Shown piece by piece: positions 7,585-15,098 of a DNA stretch of 16,347 nt. Source of the stretch: Candidatus Omnitrophota bacterium (lineage in GTDB: Bacteria; Omnitrophota; Gorgyraeia; Pluralincolimonadales; Pluralincolimonadaceae); NCBI GenBank assembly GCA_028715315.1, contig JAQUSA010000008.1:1-16347 (forward strand), in the 5' to 3' direction. The notes beneath the pieces were generated by a model, which worked only from the letters and a program-made list of their open reading frames with translations, ran no database searches and had not been told where the DNA came from. Position 1 is the stretch's first letter, and every line of letters starts with the position of its first letter. The position numbers and the translations under genes were made by a program.

Positions 7585-8127
7585 CTATACCAGCCCCTTT
7601 AGTTTTTTCCTTAATTCCTGCCTGGCCCTTGAGAGCTTCGATTTTACGGTCCCCGGGTTCAGCCCCGTAGCGCCGGCGATATCCTCATAGGAGAGCCCTT
7701 CGACATCGCGCAATATGACCACCGACTTCTGGTCATGCGGCAGGGAATCGATGGCTTCCTGTATCAGTTCCCCCTTCTCCCTCCTGTCGGCTTCTTTAGC
7801 CGGCGAGAGCTTATCGTCGCCTATCTCGGAAGGCCGGGCGCCGTCCTCGGTCTCCTTCGGCTCGTCGAGACGGACCATGTTCCTGCTGCGGCGGTACTGC
7901 GCCGACGCAGCCCTGTTCTTGCAGGTATTCACCGCTATCCTGTATATCCACGTCGAGACGGACGACTCCCGCCTGAAATCCTTCAAAGAACGGTATATCT
8001 TCACGAAGGTCTCCTGTGCGCAATCGTCGGCCTCCTCGTAATTTCCGAGGAAACGGTAGCACAAATTGAAGACCTTGTCCTTATGCTCAAGGACCAGCTC
8101 ATCGAAATTTATGTTCTCTTCACCCAT
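7585..8127 (-). CDS. ECF sigma-70 factor (RpoE/SigW-like)
   Basis: 180 residues, normal for an extracytoplasmic-function sigma factor. Region 2 spans about 15-85 with YEEADDCAQETFVKIYRSLKDF and STWIYRIAVNTCKN, which bind core polymerase and the -10. An acidic linker occupies about 86-115. Region 4 spans about 128-177 (LPHDQKSVVILRDVEGLSYEDIA, then GLNPGTVKSKLSRAR), the helix-turn-helix for the -35. An in-frame TAA sits immediately before the ATG at 8127, so no longer start exists. No Shine-Dalgarno sequence precedes this ATG, which is unusual in this gene run. The gene lies 30 bp after the GH44-like gene and abuts the anti-sigma gene. It may control envelope or glycan-degradation genes; the regulon is not known. 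Confidence 0.93.
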   Translation of the reverse strand: MGEENINFDELVLEHKDKVFNLCYRFLGNYEEADDCAQETFVKIYRSLKDFRRESSVSTWIYRIAVNTCKNRAASAQYRRSRNMVRLDEPKETEDGARPSEIGDDKLSPAKEADRREKGELIQEAIDSLPHDQKSVVILRDVEGLSYEDIAGATGLNPGTVKSKLSRARQELRKKLKGLV

Positions 8128-8155
8128 TTAGACAGTTTTCGACCTGGAAAGTTCC
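8128..8155 (-). promoter_or_regulatory. Candidate ECF-type promoter at the sigma factor gene
   Basis: On the minus strand, GGAACTT (8155-8149), a 16-bp spacer, then TCTAA (8132-8128) match the E. coli sigma-E pattern (GGAACTT-N16-TCTGA) in all but one position. The gap between the GH44-like stop codon and the sigma ATG consists almost entirely of this sequence. The difficulty is that transcription would begin about 5-7 nt inside the annotated sigma gene. It could reflect autoregulation with a misplaced start, or chance. Confidence 0.35.
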
Positions 8156-8157
8156 GT

Positions 8158-11076
8158 TTATTCAAAACGGATATCGTCAACGACAATGAAACCTTCGTCA
8201 CCGGCGGTCTTCGTGCCTGATTCAAATTGTATCTTGTTTACCTGCTTGAGGTCAATACCTGTTTTCCTGCCCCAACCCTCCTGCTTTAGGGAAAGCAGGT
8301 CAACGGAATATTCTTTCCAGTCTTCGGAGGGAGTAATGGTAGTGCCGTGGAAATCATAATCGCCTACGGAGGCGGAGCAGACCTTTATCTTGAAGGCCTT
8401 TGCCGTCCCCTTGGCCCAAAACACCATTTTCCTGTACTTCGAAAGGTCCACCGGGCCGTCGAATACAGCCGCGCAGATAGAATACCTGTTGTTGAACTTT
8501 TCTCCGAGCGTGTATTCGAACTTCAGGCCGGAGGCGCTGCCATGTCCCTCGGCAAGGGATATATCCGACGCGGAATCGCCGCCGTTGACGGAGTCATCTT
8601 CCGGTATCCAGGCGGCGCCCATCGGAGAGACGTAGTCCCTGCTTTCGAAATCATCCATCAGGCCTTTGCCTGCCCCGGGCCCTGTCTGCGCAGCCGCAGG
8701 GGCAAGCTCTTTCAGCACGGTCTTTTTTACAAGCTCCCTGCCCGACTGCATGCCTTCTCCTTTATCGTACATCTCCTTCGAATACTGCCACGCGTCGGAG
8801 CACTTGCCGCCGGAGCTGATCTTCAGGCATGTAAGCGAATACGGCGGGAATGAATAATACCTGTCCTGCACTTTCTTCAGGGCCGCCGGGGCGAGTTCCG
8901 CCTCGACCTGCCTGCTGCCGCTCTTGTTGATGACCATCAGTATCACATTGCCGCTTTTGTCCTTCGCGCCGTAAACCTTCAGTTCTTTCCTGCCCGGCTT
9001 CACATCTATAAGTTCCCCGCGGAAATTCTTATACATCATGAACGTGTAATATGTCGGGTACGGCCTGAACGTCTCGTGCTCGAGAAAGCCGATCGTCCCC
9101 CTCTCCATGATATCCCAGAAGTTCGTCATGAACACCTGCTTCTCGGCCATCGCCCCGAGGAAATCGGCGAGATAGAGCCCCGCGTAAAAGGAATTGTTCG
9201 CGCCGTCTCCCTCGGCGAGCCAGTCCCATGTCAGGTTATACTCGGTCACCGCAATCGGTATCTCGCGCCCGGCGATCTCTTTCGTCTTTTCCCTTATGCT
9301 GTCTATTACGCGCCTGTAATTACCGAGGCCCATCAGCGTCTGCTGGGGCGGCTGCTTGCCGCTGTACGGGTAGAGATGGATGGAAATGATATCGACGATA
9401 TCGCCGCACTCCCTGAGGAACGGCTCTATCCAGTTATCCTGCGCGGCGAGGTAGTATTTCGCGGTCAGCTCGGGGCCCATTATCCTTATCGAGGGGTCCA
9501 CCGCCTTCATAGCGTTGTAATACGCGCGGTAATCCCTGCAGTAATCCTCCGCGCCGTATGGCCCCCACTCTTTCTGGTTGTACCAGTCGGGCTCGTTGCC
9601 GATTATCCAGTATTTGACCTTATAGCGTTTGGCGATATTGCAGTACCTGACCGCCTTTACCGCCTCTTCGATGCTGCCCTTTATAAGCCTGACCTGCACG
9701 ACGGGTTCCGTCCTTACCGCTTTCGCGTATGAGATGAACTCGTCTATCTTCGCCTCGTCGACCTCGATGAGGTCCTTGCCGATGCCGCCCCACCTCATTA
9801 TCGTGAAACCGGCAGCCTTTACTTTATCCTTTACCGGCAGCAGGTATCCTTCCGTCTCCCAGTCGTTGAAATTCACGCCGAAGATATACGGCTGGACCTT
9901 CCCGTCCATCTTCGGGACCTCCGAAAGCCTGAAATCCACGTAGAAATCTTCCTTCGGCACGAGCGGCAATATGCCGAATCCCGTATAATAGCCGTCCTTT
10001 ATGCAGTACAGGCAGATCCTGTCGAGGTCCACGCCCTCGAAATAATACCTGCCGTCCTTGTCTGACCTCGTCCTCTTGTCGTCGGGATACGTCCTTATCG
10101 ACGCTCCCTCGACCGGCTTGCCGTCCTCTCCGGTCACGCGGCCGTATATGTTCCCGACGCCGTATTCCGTGGTGAAATTGACCAGCAGCGCTTTATCGAG
10201 CTTGTCCCCGTTAACGCCCGCAAGCTTCCTGTCTATCTTAAAAAGGTACCGGCTCTTGGTGTCGAGCGGCTTCACGGGGATAGCCGTCGATTCCCTGCCG
10301 TCCGCGGAGACGGTTATATTGCATTCGACCGGCTTGCCTCCCTGGTCGACCTTTATTAACTTGAAATTCTTTTGGAGCTCTTCCGCGGCCACGGGAAAAT
10401 TAAATGATATCTTCACGGGCGAGCCCGCCTTCACGCCGGACTCCCTGTCCGCCGGGATCGCTCCCTTTATCTCGAGCGGCCCCCTGTAAAAGGTTATATC
10501 GTCTATCCACCCCTTCTCGCTCGCGCCGGCCGAGAGGCTGTCGTCCTCCATGACCGCGAACTCTATCGACTTGCTCCAGTCGATCTGCTTCTTCGCCTTC
10601 GGATGCTGGCTAAGCCACCACTGCGGGGTCTTGAACTGCTCAAAAGGTATCTTATACAGGACGAATTTGTCGGACGTCTTTATTGAAACCTCGTTATGCC
10701 TGTAAGTGCCGCTGTTGTTCATATCGGTCACTCCGTCCTCCGAGGTGAATATGACCAGCCTGACCTGCGTCTTCCCTTCGGTCTTCGCCCAGAGCGAAAC
10801 GCCCGAATATCCGCCCAGGTCCGCGGTCCCCGCGCCATCCCGGGAAAGCGGGCAAAGCAGCTGGACATAAGGCCACTGGAAACCCTTTCCGAGGCTATAT
10901 TCAAAATATACCGATCCGTCCCCGCCGGCGGCATTCACCTTCTCGTCGACCTTAAAGCTGATCGTCGAGGCGCCCTTATCCGGGGAGTCATCCTTTGCGT
11001 ACCACTGCCCGGAATTCGGGAGCACAAAAGCTCCGCATACGGCCATCGCGAGTAAGGAATTTATGCGTTTTTTCAT
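8158..11076 (-). CDS. Secreted multidomain clan GH-A glycoside hydrolase (GH44-like) with terminal CBM11/CIA30-like modules
   Basis: 972 residues. Visible domains in order: signal peptide (about 1-24); a beta-sandwich carbohydrate-binding-like module (about 35-205, ending GWIDDITFYRG); a Big_5-type Ig-like domain (about 207-305, beginning IPADRESGVKAGSPVKISF); a carboxypeptidase-regulatory-like fold (about 308-385, GRVTGEDGKPVEGASIRTYP); a TIM-barrel catalytic domain (about 395-760); and a C-terminal sandwich module (about 812-972, DDFESRDY to VVDDIRFE). The likely acid/base is E495 in IIGNEPDWYN and the likely nucleophile is E612 in VTEYNLTWDW; both sit at beta-strand ends as in clan GH-A. 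The NEP and TEYN motifs and the LADFLGAMAE segment look most like GH44 endoglucanase/xyloglucanase; GH39 or GH51 relatives remain possible. Its ATG overlaps the preceding stop by four bases (ATGA). Confidence 0.8.
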   Translation of the reverse strand: MKKRINSLLAMAVCGAFVLPNSGQWYAKDDSPDKGASTISFKVDEKVNAAGGDGSVYFEYSLGKGFQWPYVQLLCPLSRDGAGTADLGGYSGVSLWAKTEGKTQVRLVIFTSEDGVTDMNNSGTYRHNEVSIKTSDKFVLYKIPFEQFKTPQWWLSQHPKAKKQIDWSKSIEFAVMEDDSLSAGASEKGWIDDITFYRGPLEIKGAIPADRESGVKAGSPVKISFNFPVAAEELQKNFKLIKVDQGGKPVECNITVSADGRESTAIPVKPLDTKSRYLFKIDRKLAGVNGDKLDKALLVNFTTEYGVGNIYGRVTGEDGKPVEGASIRTYPDDKRTRSDKDGRYYFEGVDLDRICLYCIKDGYYTGFGILPLVPKEDFYVDFRLSEVPKMDGKVQPYIFGVNFNDWETEGYLLPVKDKVKAAGFTIMRWGGIGKDLIEVDEAKIDEFISYAKAVRTEPVVQVRLIKGSIEEAVKAVRYCNIAKRYKVKYWIIGNEPDWYNQKEWGPYGAEDYCRDYRAYYNAMKAVDPSIRIMGPELTAKYYLAAQDNWIEPFLRECGDIVDIISIHLYPYSGKQPPQQTLMGLGNYRRVIDSIREKTKEIAGREIPIAVTEYNLTWDWLAEGDGANNSFYAGLYLADFLGAMAEKQVFMTNFWDIMERGTIGFLEHETFRPYPTYYTFMMYKNFRGELIDVKPGRKELKVYGAKDKSGNVILMVINKSGSRQVEAELAPAALKKVQDRYYSFPPYSLTCLKISSGGKCSDAWQYSKEMYDKGEGMQSGRELVKKTVLKELAPAAAQTGPGAGKGLMDDFESRDYVSPMGAAWIPEDDSVNGGDSASDISLAEGHGSASGLKFEYTLGEKFNNRYSICAAVFDGPVDLSKYRKMVFWAKGTAKAFKIKVCSASVGDYDFHGTTITPSEDWKEYSVDLLSLKQEGWGRKTGIDLKQVNKIQFESGTKTAGDEGFIVVDDIRFE

Positions 11077-11669
11077 GGGGTCACTATATTGACGTCGTCG
11101 ATATAAACGGTGAATTCGGAGTTCTTGTCGTAGGGGCGGCTCGCGATCTTGAACTCGACGATCTCTTTCCAGTTAACCGCGTTCTTTACCGTCTTCTCCC
11201 CGTCCCAGTACTGCCCTTCATCGGGGAACGCCTTCAGCGGGATGCTGACCTTCTGCCAGTCTTTGGTTATCGCGGCGTATTTCGGCGCGATGACGACTCC
11301 GGATTCGGTCTTGGTCCCGTCGTTGTTCGAGTCGTCGAGCAGAAGCACCTCGCATTTCTCCCCGCCCTTCTCTCCCTTTATCCAGAACTCGAGCGCGCCC
11401 GTCTCGCGGCACTGCGCCAGGTCCATAGGCGGATAATTACCGATCGCCGCGCCGGAATATCCCGAAGGGTTAAGGGTCACTTTCATCGAATAGTTGCCCG
11501 AATGTTTTTCAATATTGGTCGTCCTGATCTCGCTGGTGCCGTCGGTCGGGTAGGAATAGTTGTAGGTCCCTTCCCTCTCTATCTCCTCGGAGAATATGTT
11601 GTATACTGACGCCGCGCACAAAGCGGCCGCGGGTATGAGCATCGAAATGAATAAAACCGCCTTCTTCAC
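11073..11669 (-). CDS. Secreted single-module carbohydrate-binding-like protein
   Basis: 198 residues: a signal peptide (about 1-20, ending LCAA) followed by one beta-sandwich module and nothing else. It shares with both halves of the 370-residue protein upstream the landmarks YxYxYP (about 36-41), YSGAA (71-75), RETGALEFWIKG..GGE (88-104), DWQKVSIPLKAFP (137-149), YWD (154-156) and a closing YIDDVNIV strand. The pattern resembles CBM11/CIA30-type galactose-binding-like folds, so glycan binding is the likely job, but no enzyme residues can be identified. The start is GTG at 11669, with AGGAGG 7 nt upstream; a nearby ATG at 11676 is out of frame. It sits between the GH9 and GH44-like genes and overlaps the latter by four bases. 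Confidence 0.75.
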   Translation of the reverse strand: MKKAVLFISMLIPAAALCAASVYNIFSEEIEREGTYNYSYPTDGTSEIRTTNIEKHSGNYSMKVTLNPSGYSGAAIGNYPPMDLAQCRETGALEFWIKGEKGGEKCEVLLLDDSNNDGTKTESGVVIAPKYAAITKDWQKVSIPLKAFPDEGQYWDGEKTVKNAVNWKEIVEFKIASRPYDKNSEFTVYIDDVNIVTP

Positions 11670-11682
11670 CGGTCATCCTCCT

Positions 11683-14010
11683 TTATTTTTTTGCCGAGAA
11701 ATAGCCCGATACGAACACGAGCGGCGCGTTATAGTTGATCGCGATCTCATCGACGGTAAAATCGGAGCCGACATTCTTGTAGCAGCGGCCGGGGTAACGC
11801 GAAACCCTGAAATTATCGGCGTTCGGCCCCCCTACCATGAACCCGGGAGGCAGCGTGTCGTAATCGCTATTATTAAACCACGTGTGATAATATTTTTCTA
11901 TACTTTTCTCTCCTATGCCGCTTACCATCGACAGCCCGAATACGTTCCTGCCCAGGACGTAGTGCAGCTGGTCGAGCGCCGCTGACCTGTACCTGCGGTC
12001 CCCGGTCAATTCGTAAAGATATACCAGGTCCATGCCGTAATTCATCGCGACCGTGTTAGAGCCCCAGTAATACTCGTAATTACGCAGCGCGTTGCCGTAC
12101 GCGTTGGCGCGGGCGGCCTTCAGCATCCCGTTCCCGTACCTGTCCATCGACTTGATGATTTCCTTTTTAAGCGCCGCATCGGCTGACGCGGACATGCAAT
12201 AGGCGTACAGTCCCATATTCTGGAGCTGCTGCCAGTTCATCGCATGGCCGGCCTTGAATAAGGAATAATTCGCCCTGATATAGCCGTGGTATTCCTCTTT
12301 TCCGGTCGCGCGGAAGAGCTCGCATGCGGCCCAGAACCTCTCGTCCCTGTCGCCCTGGGTCCATTTTCCCTGCGGGTCGTCGCCGTATTCGCCGCTCACG
12401 ATATAATGCCCCTTCAACGCCGGATTGCAGTAGCCCCTGGCGGGAAGGTCGGACGGATGCGACTTCAGGAACTTCCACGCCTTCTCGGCCGACTCGAGGC
12501 ATATCCTTGAGAACTCCGGGTCATATTTCGAATATACGCGCGCGCCCATCGCGGCAACCGCCGCCAGGTTCGCGGTAGCGGCCGTTGATACCGTGCTGCC
12601 GGATATATTACCGGGGCTCCCCGGGCCTTCGGCGGAGATGTCCATAATGAACCTCTTCTCGAGGTCCCTGTCCGGTGGCCTGTCGACCGGGACATATTCG
12701 GCCGCCAGTTTATGGTAGGCCCCGCCGTCCTCCCTCTGCATCTTGAGGAGCCACGAGATCTCCCACTTCGCCTCATCGAGTATATCGGGGACGGAATTCC
12801 CGCTCTCGGGTATCCCGAGCTGGCCGTCGGTGAAATTCCCCGGGCAGAGCTCGTATATCGCGAGCAGCGTACCCGCGGCTATCCCGCCGTTGACCACATA
12901 TTTGCCGTAATCGCCGGCGTCGTGCCAGCCGCCCGTCGCTTCTATTTTTTTGGATTCCTCGGAAAGCAGGTACGCGTCATCATTATGGCATGAGGGATGG
13001 GTCCATTTGCCCGAACAACCGGAATCGAGGCCGGTCCCGCACCTCTGGTAGAAATACATCCTCAGCGAATCGCGCAGCACGACCTCATAGGCCGAATCGG
13101 AGATACAGAAGACGGGGCTTTTGATGTCGATGCCCTCGACCCGCACCCTGTATCTTCCGGGCCTGTCGAATCCGGTAAAGTCCGCGTCAAATACCGCGTC
13201 GCCGGTCGCCTTGTCGCGCCCCGATACGCGCTTTAGCCTCCCTGAAAAAACATCCCGCGCGGAATCTTCATCGACTATACGGAAGACGCTTCCCGCGTAA
13301 CCCCTTATACCGATGCCCGAGACCTTCGCGATCTTTATTTCCGCCGGCGCATATCCCGCCTGGTCGACCTTTATCAGCGGATAGGCCTTCTCGACGAGTT
13401 CGGAACGGAACGATACGTCCTTCACATAGAACGCAAACTTCCCCGGCTTGCCGCCGTTCCTGAATATGACATGCGATATCCTGTCGAGGTCCAGGCTCTG
13501 TTTTACCGCTGAGAATTCCGCGAGAGGTATCCTTACGCGCTGCCATTCCGCCGTGACCGCAAAGAACTTAGAGGAAGGCAGCATCGCTTCCCTCTTTAAT
13601 TTGCTTTTGTCCGCGAGCCCTATCACGAACTCTTCCCCGCCGGAGGCTCCCTTCACTGACATCTCCAGGCATCCCTTTTCCCTGTAATTATCTAGGGACA
13701 TAACCTGCCACATCGGCCGGGCCAGGCATGCCGACCACCAACCGCTTTTGGCGTTCTCCCCGGAAAAATCGAGCACGAGGCCTTCTTTTCCCCGGTCGGC
13801 CAGCTTTATCTTGTCATCGGCCCGGTCAATGCGGCTTCCGCTTCCGTTTCCTATCCAGGAATCGCCCCAATATTCGCGGCAGCCGGCCATGTCACCGTCG
13901 AAGACCCGGACCTTGAATTCCACCTCGGGCTGCTTCGCGCATGAACATAGCAATACCGCCGCCGCTATTACTGCAATCTGAACTTTACGTCCGTTATATA
14001 GAGGGCGCAT
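11683..14010 (-). CDS. GH9 cellulase, predicted outer-membrane lipoprotein with N-terminal binding module
   Basis: 775 residues. The N-terminus has a hydrophobic segment ending in L-C-S-C, a plausible lipobox with lipidated C24; Ala at +2 favours the outer membrane. A carbohydrate-binding-like sandwich follows (about 35-203), then a CelD_N-type Ig-like domain (about 210-305, PLIKVDQAGYAP). The GH9 (alpha/alpha)6 catalytic domain covers about 310-772. Catalytic landmarks are GGWHDAGDYGKY with D364 and D367 (water-activating Asp) and E755 in DFTVDEIAINYNAPLVF (general acid); YYHTWFNNSD near 707-716 replaces the usual His-containing RHHR-type motif region. GH9 enzymes hydrolyse beta-1,4-glucans with inversion. 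The ATG lies inside the preceding gene (43-bp overlap) and has a weak ribosome site, suggesting coupling. The single-module binding protein follows after 13 bp. Confidence 0.9.
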   Translation of the reverse strand: MRPLYNGRKVQIAVIAAAVLLCSCAKQPEVEFKVRVFDGDMAGCREYWGDSWIGNGSGSRIDRADDKIKLADRGKEGLVLDFSGENAKSGWWSACLARPMWQVMSLDNYREKGCLEMSVKGASGGEEFVIGLADKSKLKREAMLPSSKFFAVTAEWQRVRIPLAEFSAVKQSLDLDRISHVIFRNGGKPGKFAFYVKDVSFRSELVEKAYPLIKVDQAGYAPAEIKIAKVSGIGIRGYAGSVFRIVDEDSARDVFSGRLKRVSGRDKATGDAVFDADFTGFDRPGRYRVRVEGIDIKSPVFCISDSAYEVVLRDSLRMYFYQRCGTGLDSGCSGKWTHPSCHNDDAYLLSEESKKIEATGGWHDAGDYGKYVVNGGIAAGTLLAIYELCPGNFTDGQLGIPESGNSVPDILDEAKWEISWLLKMQREDGGAYHKLAAEYVPVDRPPDRDLEKRFIMDISAEGPGSPGNISGSTVSTAATANLAAVAAMGARVYSKYDPEFSRICLESAEKAWKFLKSHPSDLPARGYCNPALKGHYIVSGEYGDDPQGKWTQGDRDERFWAACELFRATGKEEYHGYIRANYSLFKAGHAMNWQQLQNMGLYAYCMSASADAALKKEIIKSMDRYGNGMLKAARANAYGNALRNYEYYWGSNTVAMNYGMDLVYLYELTGDRRYRSAALDQLHYVLGRNVFGLSMVSGIGEKSIEKYYHTWFNNSDYDTLPPGFMVGGPNADNFRVSRYPGRCYKNVGSDFTVDEIAINYNAPLVFVSGYFSAKK

Positions 14011-15080
14011 TCTTTGTTATCGTCCTTCCTTATCTTGAACTTAAGTTCACCTATCTTGTCCCAGTTCGTCATGTCCGCGGCTACCTCTTTCTTCGACGCG
14101 TCGTCCCAATACTTGCCCCTGGCCGGGAACATGCTGAGGGGTATCTCGTATTTCTGCCATTCCGCCGTAAGCGGCTTGATGCCGCTGAGGTTCACGCCGA
14201 CTTCCACCTTCGGGTCGGCCGCCTGCACGAGGTCCAGCTCTACTTTTTCCCCTCCGGTGCCGCCCTTCATCATGAATTCAAGTACGCCGGCCTGGCGCAT
14301 GCCGCTCAGGTCGACAGGCCCGAAAGCAAAAGCCGCGCCGGAATAATCTTTCGCGTCGAGCGCCATCTTTGCCGAGGGTTTGCCGTCGAAAGCGTTATCG
14401 GCCGATATCGTGATCCTGCTGCTGTTATCCGGGTACGCATATGTGTAGGACGGGAAAGCGCCGTCGAACACGACAAGCGCGTTGACGCCGGATGCCGCGT
14501 TTTTCGTGAATGCTATATTGTCAAAATACAGCCTGATATCGTCCGTGCCCTGGGCCGGCCTCGTCCTTACCTTGAATTCGGTGACGTTCTTCCAGTCGAA
14601 CTCCGCCGGGAGTTCCTTGCCCTTATCCGCATCCCAGTAGATGCCCTTCTTCGGGAAGAGCTTTAAGGGTATGGCGATCTTCTTCCACTGGGCGTCTACG
14701 CTGCCCACGGAATTAAGGCTGATGACGCTCTCCGTTTTTTTCCCGTCCGCCTGCTCGTTGACGAGCGCGATCTCAAGCCTCTCGCCGCCCTTTCCGCCCT
14801 TTACCCAGAACTCCAGGGCGCCGGTCTCCCTTATCTGCGAAACGTCGATCGGGTCGTTAAACGCGAACGCGCCGCCGGAGTACTCCTTACGGTCAAGCAC
14901 AAGCGCGAGGCAGGACTTGCCGTCCTTCGCGCCGGCCTCCGCTATCTCTATCGTGCTGGTCGAAGGATACGCGTAGGTGTACTTGCCCATGTCTTCCTTG
15001 AATACCGCGGCATATTCGTCCGCGCAGGCAAACTGCTGCTGCGCCATCAATATTACCGCCAAAATAACGATCTTCCTCAT
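13968..15080 (-). CDS. Secreted protein of two tandem carbohydrate-binding-like modules
   Basis: 370 residues. A signal peptide ends at FACA-DEY (residue 20), followed by two homologous beta-sandwich modules, about 22-192 and 201-369, with no catalytic domain. Each has YTYAYP (34-39; 212-217), EYSGGAFAF or DYSGAAFAF, GALEFWVKGG.GGE or GVLEFMMKGG.GGE, W-K/Q-K-x-x-I-P-L (132-139; 308-315), FPxxGxYWD (142-150; 318-326), and a closing DNIAF or TDVKF strand. The modules match the single-module protein at 11073-11669 and, more distantly, modules on the GH9 and GH44-like enzymes. Glycan binding at the cell surface or in the periplasm is inferred. The ATG at 15080 has AGGAGA about 6 nt upstream. The gene follows the GH94 gene by 18 bp and overlaps the GH9 gene by 43 bp. 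Confidence 0.78.
   Translation of the reverse strand: MRKIVILAVILMAQQQFACADEYAAVFKEDMGKYTYAYPSTSTIEIAEAGAKDGKSCLALVLDRKEYSGGAFAFNDPIDVSQIRETGALEFWVKGGKGGERLEIALVNEQADGKKTESVISLNSVGSVDAQWKKIAIPLKLFPKKGIYWDADKGKELPAEFDWKNVTEFKVRTRPAQGTDDIRLYFDNIAFTKNAASGVNALVVFDGAFPSYTYAYPDNSSRITISADNAFDGKPSAKMALDAKDYSGAAFAFGPVDLSGMRQAGVLEFMMKGGTGGEKVELDLVQAADPKVEVGVNLSGIKPLTAEWQKYEIPLSMFPARGKYWDDASKKEVAADMTNWDKIGELKFKIRKDDNKECALYITDVKFRLQ
13974..15017 (-). repeat. Tandem protein-level repeat: two binding modules of about 170 residues
   Basis: Module 1 (15017-14505) and module 2 (14480-13974) of the same protein share ordered landmarks (YTYAYP, YSG-A, LEF-x-x-K-G-G-x-G-G-E, IPL, YWD) and equal spacing, which indicates an old internal duplication. 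The similarity is at protein level; no long identical DNA stretch was noticed. Confidence 0.7.
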
Positions 15081-15098
15081 CTCTGTCTCCTTTACCCG

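Noticed and set aside
9004..9020. Another GGAACTT-like motif on the minus strand inside the GH44-like gene
   Set aside because: It is inside coding sequence, far from any gene start and without a matching -10; treated as chance.
9076..9732. Plus-strand open frame of 218 codons within the GH44-like gene, and similar ones at 4147-4737, 10995-11609, 13941-14666 and 15123-15803
   Set aside because: All are antisense shadows of clearly recognised minus-strand enzymes; none has a recognisable domain or ribosome site.
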